Source of the DNA: Bacteroidia bacterium
GTDB lineage: Bacteria; Bacteroidota; Bacteroidia; Chitinophagales; Chitinophagaceae
Reading direction: 5' to 3'
DNA: 64,000 nucleotides
NCBI GenBank assembly: GCA_030427635.1
Contig: JAUIBA010000001.1
Location: 186,001 to 250,000 of the forward strand
The translations under genes and the position numbers were made by a program. This document shows positions 25,912 to 33,035 of this stretch, one piece after another. A model generated the notes under the pieces. The model saw only the letters and a list, made by a program, of their open reading frames with translations. It was not told where the DNA came from and did no database searches. Every line of letters starts with the position of its first letter. Within the stretch, counting starts at the first letter, position 1.

Positions 25912-26505
25912 TTACAACAATTACATTATTCTGAAACGCAGGAAGAAATGCCTGCATCTCAAACACCTTTCATAACTGCAGCAATAAGCAAAAGGCTGCT
26001 GGAAAACAGGAAGGTATTCTTATGGGGCGCGGTAGAAGATGAAAGCGCACGTATGGTGGTAAGCCAGCTGGTATATCTTGCTACGGAAAGTAAAGAGCCT
26101 GTTCATCTGTACATCAACAGTCCGGGAGGTATGGTAACTGCGGGGAATGCGATACTTGATATTATGCACAGCATTAAGGCTCCGGTATATACTTATTGCC
26201 TGGGGTTTGCAGCATCTATGGGGGCCATTTTGCTTTCAGCCGGGGAAAAAGGGCATCGTTATATATACCCTTCAGCAGAAGTGATGATTCATCAGCCAGG
26301 TATGGGGGGCGTACGCGGGCGTGCCTGGGAGATAGAGACTCATGCACGGCAGATAGCAAAAGCCAAACAACTTGCTGCGGCATTACTGGCAAAAAACTGT
26401 GACAGGTCTCTGCAGCAGGTGCTGGATGACTTTGATAAGGACTATTGGATGGATGCGGATGAGGCTATTAAATACGGTATTGTAGACCGGCTGGTAACAG
26501 ATTAA
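25906..26505 (+). CDS. clpP: ClpP-like ATP-dependent protease subunit, stand-alone copy
   Basis: This 199-aa serine protease of the Clp family has an intact triad: Ser104 in GFAASMGAILL, His129 in VMIHQPG, and Asp175 in DDFDKDYWM. INSPGGMVTAG is also conserved. It is not next to clpX or tig, as the housekeeping clpP usually is, so it is probably a second, conditionally used paralogue. Its promoter carries two dyads, and it is convergent (4-nt overlap) with a MerR regulator gene. That suggests local control, which is inference. Confidence 0.93.
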   Translation: MQLQQLHYSETQEEMPASQTPFITAAISKRLLENRKVFLWGAVEDESARMVVSQLVYLATESKEPVHLYINSPGGMVTAGNAILDIMHSIKAPVYTYCLGFAASMGAILLSAGEKGHRYIYPSAEVMIHQPGMGGVRGRAWEIETHARQIAKAKQLAAALLAKNCDRSLQQVLDDFDKDYWMDADEAIKYGIVDRLVTD

Positions 26506-26903
26506 GCAGCCATAGCATGCACCCCTGTAATGGGTAGTATACTATCCTCATCGCCGGTAAGCACCTGTGCGCGGGCTTCTTCCAGCCGGTGACGGTATAG
26601 CTGCAGTTTGTCTATCTGCACTTCCAGATGAATAATCTTTTGCTCTATGATACGGCATACGGTGCTGCGGTCCAGCATCTGTATTTGTCTGCGTACTATT
26701 ATTTCGCGTATCTCTTCCAGCGTGAAGCCGAGTTCTTTCAGATTCCGTATGGTGTATAATGTATCCAATACAGCGTCCGGATAATCCCGATAATTACTGC
26801 CTGTCCTGCTTTTGGCAGATAGTGTTATGAGGCCTATTTTTTCATAGTACCGTATGGTGTCGCGGCTAAAGCCAGATAGTTCAGAAAGCTTTCCTATGAG
26901 CAT
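26502..26903 (-). CDS. MerR-family transcriptional regulator
   Basis: The 133-aa product has an N-terminal winged helix IGKLSELSGFSRDTIRYYEKIGLI and the second element YPDAVLDTLYTIRNLKELGFTLEEI, then a dimerisation coiled coil (EQKIIHLEVQIDKLQLYRHRLEEA). The C-terminal sensor region is short, with no Cys cluster, so a metal is unlikely. MerR proteins bind palindromes inside long promoter spacers; such a palindrome lies at 25860. It follows the histidine kinase gene by 12 nt and is probably co-transcribed with it. Confidence 0.93.
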   Translation of the reverse strand: MLIGKLSELSGFSRDTIRYYEKIGLITLSAKSRTGSNYRDYPDAVLDTLYTIRNLKELGFTLEEIREIIVRRQIQMLDRSTVCRIIEQKIIHLEVQIDKLQLYRHRLEEARAQVLTGDEDSILPITGVHAMAA

Positions 26904-26915
26904 ACTCCTGATTTT

Positions 26916-28913
26916 TTATGCAGCTCCCGCTGCCGGAATAGTGAAATAGAATGTAGTGCCTTTTCCCGGTGTTGACTGAACCCATATTTCACCACCATTT
27001 TCCCGTACAAACTGCTGACAAAGCATGAGTCCTATACTGGTGCCTTTTTCATCGGCAGTGCCACGCGTGCTGCTGGCAAATGGCTTGAATATATCATTTA
27101 TCCTGTCAGGAGATATACCAACGCCCGTATCTGCTACTGAGAACACTATCATGCCGGGAATCTGTTTGCTATCTGCGCTGATGGTTACTGAGCCTCCGGG
27201 GTGCGTGAATTTAATGGCATTTGAAAGCAGGTTGCGGATAATAAACTCAAAGTGAGATGCATCGGCCGATACAGAGATGCCATCTGTAACTCTGGATGTT
27301 ACAGATATCTGCTTATGATTGGCAGATGTATTTGTAAGCTGAATACAGTTATTGACATATGCTGTGGCAGAGAATGTTGTTTTGTTCAACCCGGCTCCTT
27401 TTATCTGCGCCTGTCCCCAGTACAGCAGCTTATCCAGTGTTTCATTGGAAGCCTGTGTGTGTATAATGATGCTGTCTGTGAGGTATTGTCGTTCCTCATC
27501 GGTAATGTCCGGGGCATTCATAAGGTCCAGCATTACGGGGATGTTGCCTATAGGGCCACGGAGGTCATGGCCAATGATGGAGAAGAGCTTGTCCTTCATT
27601 TCGTTACTGCGCTGCAGGTCGGCCTCTCTGAGTGATAACTCAGCATTCAGTCGGGATGTACGCCTCAGCGACCAGAATGCGCCAACAAGGGCTGCAGCAA
27701 GTAGTGCGGCTATTACCAGTGTTGCATTTCTTGTAAGTCGTGCTGTGTTACTCTTAGCCTCGGCAAGCGCCAGACGCGCTGTAGATGCTTCCAGCTCCTG
27801 TACTGCCAGCAGATTGGCTATTTCTTTTGCCTTGTCTGTACTTTCCAGGCTGTCTTCCAGTCTCCGCAGTCTGGAAAGTGTAACAAAAGCATTCTTATAG
27901 TCTCCTGTCTGGCTGTACATATCTACCATTACATCGTAAATATCTGCCTCTATAGAGCGCATGCCCAGTGCCCGTATGGTATCAAGAGTTCCGTTCAGTG
28001 TTTTCAGCGCTGTTGCCGGGTCCTGTTTGCCTACTACTGCAGCCCGGCTTATGGTGAGGCGGGCGTGCTCTTCAGGCATATTTTTATCTTCGGTCAGCTT
28101 TAGTGCCTCGTCAATGTAGTGTAATGACATTTTATCATTACCGAGATTGTCATATACGATACCCAGATTGTTCAGCGTCATCATGCGCAGCCCTGCTTTT
28201 TCAGGGGCGCTGCTTCCTGCCAGCGCTTTTTCAAAGTAGGGTAGCGCTTTGCCTATGTCGCCTTTTTTCGCATACACAATGCCTATGTTGTTGTACACAT
28301 ATACGATGTCTGTAGTTGTCTGCACTTTACCTGTTTCCAGCAGTTTCAGTACTTTGGCATAATATTCCAGCGCCTGATCCAGTGCGTTTGTTTTTTCACT
28401 CACTACTCCTATTCTGAAGTAGGTGCTTGCTACTCCGTTAGTATCCTGTATGGCTTCAAAAAGTGTGAGTGCCTGTGTGAAGTGTTTTATTGCATCTTCA
28501 AAGTCGCCTAGCTTCCCATCTATTACTCCCAGTCCGTTATGAGCATTTGCCATTCCATGCTTGTCGTCAAGTCTGCTGAATATTTCCAGTGCACTCAGCT
28601 GTTTCTTTTTGGCCGCTTCAAACCGCCCATGTGAGCCATCTACCAGCGCCAGCAGTACTGTCATAGAAGCAATACCTAACTCGTTTCCCGATTCTGTGAA
28701 TTCATCCAGTCCTCTCTTTGCATACCATTGTGCAGAGTCGGGCTGAGCATACTGGTAGTGATTAAAAACTTTTGTGTAGGCAGCAAGTTTTTGTTCTACG
28801 GTGCTGCTGCTGTTATTCATGATTGCAATGTTGTCAGACAGCACTGTCTGAGCGGGAGCACATTGCGGTATTACCAGTAACAGAAATAAAAAAATGACCA
28901 ATCTCATAGGCAT
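26916..28913 (-). CDS. TPR-domain sensor histidine kinase
   Basis: The 665-aa product has a signal peptide (residues 1-21), about six tetratricopeptide repeats in the periplasmic part (for example GDFEDAIKHFTQALTLFEAI, GDIGKALPYFEKAL), one membrane segment (ATLVIAALLAAALVGAFW) and a cytosolic coiled coil. The kinase core has the H-box FSIIGHDLRGPIGN and the ATPase G boxes ADTGVGIS and GTSIGLMLCQQF. This is a common Bacteroidota type. No response regulator is adjacent; instead a MerR gene follows directly. Confidence 0.93.
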   Translation of the reverse strand: MPMRLVIFLFLLLVIPQCAPAQTVLSDNIAIMNNSSSTVEQKLAAYTKVFNHYQYAQPDSAQWYAKRGLDEFTESGNELGIASMTVLLALVDGSHGRFEAAKKKQLSALEIFSRLDDKHGMANAHNGLGVIDGKLGDFEDAIKHFTQALTLFEAIQDTNGVASTYFRIGVVSEKTNALDQALEYYAKVLKLLETGKVQTTTDIVYVYNNIGIVYAKKGDIGKALPYFEKALAGSSAPEKAGLRMMTLNNLGIVYDNLGNDKMSLHYIDEALKLTEDKNMPEEHARLTISRAAVVGKQDPATALKTLNGTLDTIRALGMRSIEADIYDVMVDMYSQTGDYKNAFVTLSRLRRLEDSLESTDKAKEIANLLAVQELEASTARLALAEAKSNTARLTRNATLVIAALLAAALVGAFWSLRRTSRLNAELSLREADLQRSNEMKDKLFSIIGHDLRGPIGNIPVMLDLMNAPDITDEERQYLTDSIIIHTQASNETLDKLLYWGQAQIKGAGLNKTTFSATAYVNNCIQLTNTSANHKQISVTSRVTDGISVSADASHFEFIIRNLLSNAIKFTHPGGSVTISADSKQIPGMIVFSVADTGVGISPDRINDIFKPFASSTRGTADEKGTSIGLMLCQQFVRENGGEIWVQSTPGKGTTFYFTIPAAGAA

Positions 28914-28935
28914 ATATTGTCATCAGAGGATATAT

Positions 28936-28951
28936 CGCATAAGTATATGCG
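28936..28951 (-). repeat. Short inverted repeat upstream of the kinase gene
   Basis: CGCATA / TATGCG separated by AGTA, lying 22 nt before the kinase ATG and just downstream of a TAAATTGC box resembling a promoter. A possible operator; too short to be certain. Confidence 0.35.
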
Positions 28952-29016
28952 CAATTTAGTCTGTTCCATTCAAAAAAAGATTGTCTGGCTCTGATAGAAT
29001 ACTGTATAGATAGTAT

Positions 29017-29643
29017 TTAGTAATGTATGCGTGGCCGGTGTGGGGCCAGAGAGTGCCTGAAAAGGCCTCTTTCTTCGTCAAAGAACTGTAGGCCAAGGTG
29101 GAGGCCGCAATCCAGAAATGAGCCGGGACCTGTAGCATAAAACAGGTTTTTGTTGTATCCCTCTTTGTTCTCTACAAGCCCTGCCAGCTTCAGTCCGGCA
29201 TTTACTTCTATGAAGAAGTGACCAAAGTTGTACCTTCTGCCTACACCGCCACCTACAAAGAGGTATTTGTCGGGGCTTATGTATGGGTCTTCTGCTCCGG
29301 CATAGTATGGCTTAGGTATGTAGCCTGCATCACCTGCGCCGCCCCTGCCATAGACGAAAAATTCGTCATCGGCATTCAGCGCAAAATATCGATGGTAGGC
29401 TATGGATATCTGATTGCCAGGGAAAAAACCATAATAATGACGATAGCCTGCAACAACGGAGTGTTTGGAACTGAGCCGGTATTGGAGCTGAACGCCTGCT
29501 TTAGAAAGCAGACTTAACGGATTGGTAGCATGAACAGACCATCTGTAAGGTGTGTACGGACAGAATTGCGCAGTCGCCACCTGACGGCACGAGAAAAATG
29601 ATAATATAGCTATGATAATTCCTGTCCGGTGATTTAAGATCAT
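29017..29643 (-). CDS. Secreted barrel-like protein, unknown
   Basis: The 208-aa product begins at 29643, where MILNHRTGIIIAILSFFSC starts a signal peptide ending near VATAQ; an upstream frame start at 29685 has no signal. The rest has beta-barrel strands (KAGVQLQYRLSSKHSVVAGYRHYYG, FIEVNAGLKLAG) and a Leu/Phe C-terminal strand followed by a basic His/Pro tail. The Cys in SFFSCRQ could also be a lipobox, but the following residues fit poorly. Function unknown. Confidence 0.65.
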   Translation of the reverse strand: MILNHRTGIIIAILSFFSCRQVATAQFCPYTPYRWSVHATNPLSLLSKAGVQLQYRLSSKHSVVAGYRHYYGFFPGNQISIAYHRYFALNADDEFFVYGRGGAGDAGYIPKPYYAGAEDPYISPDKYLFVGGGVGRRYNFGHFFIEVNAGLKLAGLVENKEGYNKNLFYATGPGSFLDCGLHLGLQFFDEERGLFRHSLAPHRPRIHY

Positions 29644-29746
29644 TGCCTGGTAATACTGCTTGGTATATTCACTGTCTGCATACAAATATCGTGTTTGTAA
29701 TGCAAGAATACTAGCGCTATGCGCTATTTTCTTTTCTGATGTATTG

Positions 29747-31039
29747 TTATGTGAAAATACGCTTCAATGCCCATGCTTTCAGGTGCATTTCCTGCCATTC
29801 ACCATCAGGGGTACTGTCCCAGGTTATGGCTCCTCCGGTGGCATAGCTCAATATTCCCGATGAGGCATTGTAATAGAGTGAGCGGATAATTACATTGAAA
29901 TCAAAATTGCCATCGGGTGATATATAGCCTATAGTGCCGGAAAACAACTCCCGCCGGAAGCGCTCGTAATGTTCTATAAGCTCCATCACTTTATATTTCG
30001 GTGCCCCGGTCATACTACCCATGGGGAAGCTGGCATGAATAATATCTGCAAACTCAGCTTCCTGTTTCAGTGTACCGGAAACTGTAGAAATGAGCTGGTG
30101 TACCTGAGGGAATGTGTAAACGCCGAATAGCTCATTTACCTGTATGCTGCCGGGCATGCAGCATCGGGCAAGGTCGTTACGAACAAGGTCTACTATCATG
30201 ATGTTTTCTGCCCGTTCCTTTATGTCGGCTGCCAGTTGTGTGCGTATTGCATCATCTGCAGCCTTATCTGTACCTCTGCGTGCGGTGCCCTTAATAGGCT
30301 GGGAAATGATTGTACCGCCATTCCGCTGTATGTAACGCTCAGGGCTGGCGCACCACATGTACTGTTCATCCCAGCGATAAAATGCTGCGAAAGGTGCCGG
30401 TGAGAGCGTATTCAGTTTATGAAACACTGCTGTAGCATCAGGGGGGGAGGGTAGCAACGCACTGCCAGACGTACAGTAGTTAATTTCGTAGCAGTCTCCA
30501 TTACGTATATGTTCGCGCAGGGTGTCTATATGCTGCTTGTAAGTAGTCTCGTCTGTATCCGCATTAAATACTACCTGTGGGATTGTGGTAACATCAATAT
30601 CGGGAGATGTGGCAAGGATGGCATTCCATATGTCTTCCGGACTATTTACGGAGTTTATGGTAAGTGATGTACACCCCTTGTTGATGATGCAAACTGTTTC
30701 CGGTATAAAGAGCCGGGTGGCAGGAAAGCCCGTATAGGGAGTGTGCTTACTGTGAAGCCGTGGTTCTATGACGTTTTTATAGTCATAGCATATATGCCCC
30801 ATGATCCAGTTCCCACTGGTATCAGCAGAAGACATTCCGGGTGTCAATAAAGAGGACTCAGGTATAATCTTATACAGGCCGGTACCTACCAGCAGTTCAT
30901 ACCTGTCGTAGCCGGAAGAATACCCGTTACTATCTAAATAGACAAGGATATTGAATTGACGTGTCCAATTCAATATCCTTGCTTTTAAGATACCGGTATT
31001 TTCGGTTGTTATATCAAACGATGCTTCTTTTCTGTGCAA
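29747..31039 (-). CDS. pabB: Aminodeoxychorismate synthase component I
   Basis: This 430-aa chorismate-binding enzyme converts chorismate to 4-amino-4-deoxychorismate for folate. The motif PIKGTARRG carries the Lys typical of PabB (anthranilate synthases have PIAGT). VDLVRNDLARCC, GSMTGAPKYKVMELI and GTIGYISPDGNFDFNV complete the active site. The only possible start is the TTG at 31039: an in-frame TGA lies six codons upstream and there is no ATG or GTG in between. It follows the acidic protein gene by 11 nt, so translation is probably coupled. Confidence 0.9.
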   Translation of the reverse strand: MHRKEASFDITTENTGILKARILNWTRQFNILVYLDSNGYSSGYDRYELLVGTGLYKIIPESSLLTPGMSSADTSGNWIMGHICYDYKNVIEPRLHSKHTPYTGFPATRLFIPETVCIINKGCTSLTINSVNSPEDIWNAILATSPDIDVTTIPQVVFNADTDETTYKQHIDTLREHIRNGDCYEINYCTSGSALLPSPPDATAVFHKLNTLSPAPFAAFYRWDEQYMWCASPERYIQRNGGTIISQPIKGTARRGTDKAADDAIRTQLAADIKERAENIMIVDLVRNDLARCCMPGSIQVNELFGVYTFPQVHQLISTVSGTLKQEAEFADIIHASFPMGSMTGAPKYKVMELIEHYERFRRELFSGTIGYISPDGNFDFNVIIRSLYYNASSGILSYATGGAITWDSTPDGEWQEMHLKAWALKRIFT

Positions 31040-31050
31040 ACCGGCACTGT

Positions 31051-31515
31051 TTAAAAGTCATCATCATCATCGTCATAACCGCTGCCTCCGTCTGAGAAGA
31101 AGCCCAGGTCTTTGAAGTCGTCGTCTACATCAAAGTCGTCATCTTTAGATGATTTCTTACGACCGCCACCAGTTTTGGTTTTTGACTTAGGAAGATCAAA
31201 CTCCTCAAATTCCTTATCCAGATCAAACTCGTCTTCATCGTCACTTTTGAAATCATCATCGTCCATGTCATCATCCATGTCGTCGTCGTCATCATCATCA
31301 TCGTCGTCTGCATCTTTTTTCTTTTTAGATGCAGCAGATGCCGGAGCAGCTTTTTTTGCCTTTTTTGCAGGCTTTTCTTCTACTTCTCCTTCACTTTCTT
31401 CGTCGTCCTCCAGTTCATCACTTTTCTTTTTGGGAGAAGCCTTTTTAGATGCAGGAGCCGCACTCGTCTTTGCGCTTTTTTTAGGCGCATCCTTTTTGTT
31501 GATATTTGATTTCAT
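31051..31515 (-). CDS. Polyaspartate/lysine low-complexity protein
   Basis: The 154-aa product has a lysine/alanine-rich N-terminal third (residues 1-70, histone-like KKxxPKK patterns), a run of about ten Asp near residue 70-80, then mixed acidic blocks, and ends in six Asp and a Phe. No folded domain is visible. The Asp tracts are coded by GAT/GAC triplet repeats. Such bipolar charged proteins may bind nucleic acids or basic proteins; no function is assigned. It sits between purA and pabB on the same strand. Confidence 0.75.
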   Translation of the reverse strand: MKSNINKKDAPKKSAKTSAAPASKKASPKKKSDELEDDEESEGEVEEKPAKKAKKAAPASAASKKKKDADDDDDDDDDDMDDDMDDDDFKSDDEDEFDLDKEFEEFDLPKSKTKTGGGRKKSSKDDDFDVDDDFKDLGFFSDGGSGYDDDDDDF

Positions 31516-31596
31516 AGCTCTTTATCTTGATGCCGTAAAATTTTATCAGTTTGTTGAAATTGCCAAATTTTTTGAGGTGAAAATTCACATTTTTTA

Positions 31597-32868
31597 TCAG
31601 GGAGCCACAATCAGGTTGTCCCGTCCTGTTCCATTTGAGATATATGCAATAGTAGTACCCAGATATTCCTCCACAAATTTGCAGTATTTTATGAATGATT
31701 CAGGAAGCTCTTCATAGCTGCTGCAGTTGCTGACAGGAGTATCTTTCCAGCCTTCAAAGCTGGTATAAACAGGCGTGACTTCCACATCACACAGGTCGAA
31801 CGGCAGCTCGTGAGTTTCCTCTCCGTTGATACTATATGCCGTAGCAGCGCTAATGGGTGTAAAGCTATCCAGCACATCAGTTTTGGTCATGATAAGCTTT
31901 GTAACACCGCTCAGCATTACTGCATAGCGCAGCGCTACCAGGTCTATCCAGCCGCAACGACGCGGGCGGCCTGTAGTGGCACCAAACTCATGTCCGGCTT
32001 TGCGGATGGCCTCGCCCCATTCGTCATGTAACTCTGTAGGGAATGGACCACTACCTACACGTGTACAATAAGATTTGGTGATACCATACACATCTCCTAT
32101 CCATGTAGGGGCTATGCCCAGTCCGCTGCATACACCGGCAGCAATAGTATTGGATGAGGTGACGAACGGATAAGTTCCGAAGTCAATGTCCAGCATGCTG
32201 CCCTGTGCACCCTCGGCCAGTATTTTCTTCCCTGCTTTCAGGTGTGCATCCAGCCAGTATTCTGCATTTACAATGTTCAGCTTACGCAGTTGTTCTACCG
32301 CATCAAAGAACTGTGGTTCCCACTGCTGCCAGTCTACGGGTTCCACATCAAACTGCTTCATCATCTGCAGGTGCTTATTCTTCAGCTTATTGTACTTTTC
32401 AGTAAATGAAGGTGAAAGAACATCACCTACACGCAGGCCATTACGGCCTGTTTTATCCATGTATGCAGGTCCGATGCCCTTGAGCGTAGAGCCAATTTTT
32501 TCAGTGCCTTTAGCTGCCTCTGATGCAGCATCAAGCGCTCTGTGAGTGGGCAGGATAAGGTGTGCCTTCTGCGACACAAAGAGTCGCTGCAGGAGGTCTG
32601 GACACAATACACTTATTTCAGCAATCTCTTTACTGAGTGTTACCGGGTCAATAACCACACCATTTCCTATCAGGTTCAGACAATGACTCTGAAAAACACC
32701 GGAAGGGATAGTATGCAGCACTACCTTCTCTCCCTTTATATACAGGGTATGTCCGGCATTAGGGCCTCCCTGAAACCGGGCAATAATATCGTATTGTCCG
32801 GCAAGGTAATCGACTATTTTACCTTTACCTTCATCGCCCCACTGCAAGCCCAGCAAAACATCAATCAT
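31597..32868 (-). CDS. purA: Adenylosuccinate synthetase
   Basis: This 423-aa GTP-dependent ligase joins IMP and aspartate in AMP synthesis. It shows the P-loop-like GDEGKGK near the N-terminus (residues 11-17), GPNAGHT, and the later TTTGRPRRCGW and TKTDVLD typical of the nucleotide-binding region. Length is normal. A promoter at 32924-32931 precedes a leader of about 50 nt with a small CCCTC/GAGGG hairpin. Confidence 0.96.
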   Translation of the reverse strand: MIDVLLGLQWGDEGKGKIVDYLAGQYDIIARFQGGPNAGHTLYIKGEKVVLHTIPSGVFQSHCLNLIGNGVVIDPVTLSKEIAEISVLCPDLLQRLFVSQKAHLILPTHRALDAASEAAKGTEKIGSTLKGIGPAYMDKTGRNGLRVGDVLSPSFTEKYNKLKNKHLQMMKQFDVEPVDWQQWEPQFFDAVEQLRKLNIVNAEYWLDAHLKAGKKILAEGAQGSMLDIDFGTYPFVTSSNTIAAGVCSGLGIAPTWIGDVYGITKSYCTRVGSGPFPTELHDEWGEAIRKAGHEFGATTGRPRRCGWIDLVALRYAVMLSGVTKLIMTKTDVLDSFTPISAATAYSINGEETHELPFDLCDVEVTPVYTSFEGWKDTPVSNCSSYEELPESFIKYCKFVEEYLGTTIAYISNGTGRDNLIVAP

Positions 32869-32923
32869 AACCGTCAGTTTATTGTTCCCTCACAGGAGGG
32901 TTACATGCGTTTTTAAAAGCAGG

Positions 32924-32931
32924 CAAAAGTA
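32924..32931 (-). promoter_or_regulatory. -7 promoter box (TACTTTTG) of purA
   Basis: Exact TAnnTTTG on the minus strand, 55 nt before the purA ATG. Confidence 0.5.
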
Positions 32932-33035
32932 AAAATATCAGCCCGTAAAAATAAAAAAATGTTGTTCCGTTATATCCGTTATATTCCCGCCATTACTATA
33001 GTAAGGGTACTGCCCGAACCATTGTTTTTACGGGG

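Noticed and set aside
30430-30450. G7 run inside pabB
   Set aside because: Could permit phase variation, but a single seven-base run in a housekeeping gene is weak evidence.
31112-31717. 201-codon Ser-rich frame on the plus strand
   Set aside because: It is the reverse of the Asp-rich gene: Asp codons GAT/GAC read as ATC/GTC/TCA and so on, producing the Ser/Phe runs.
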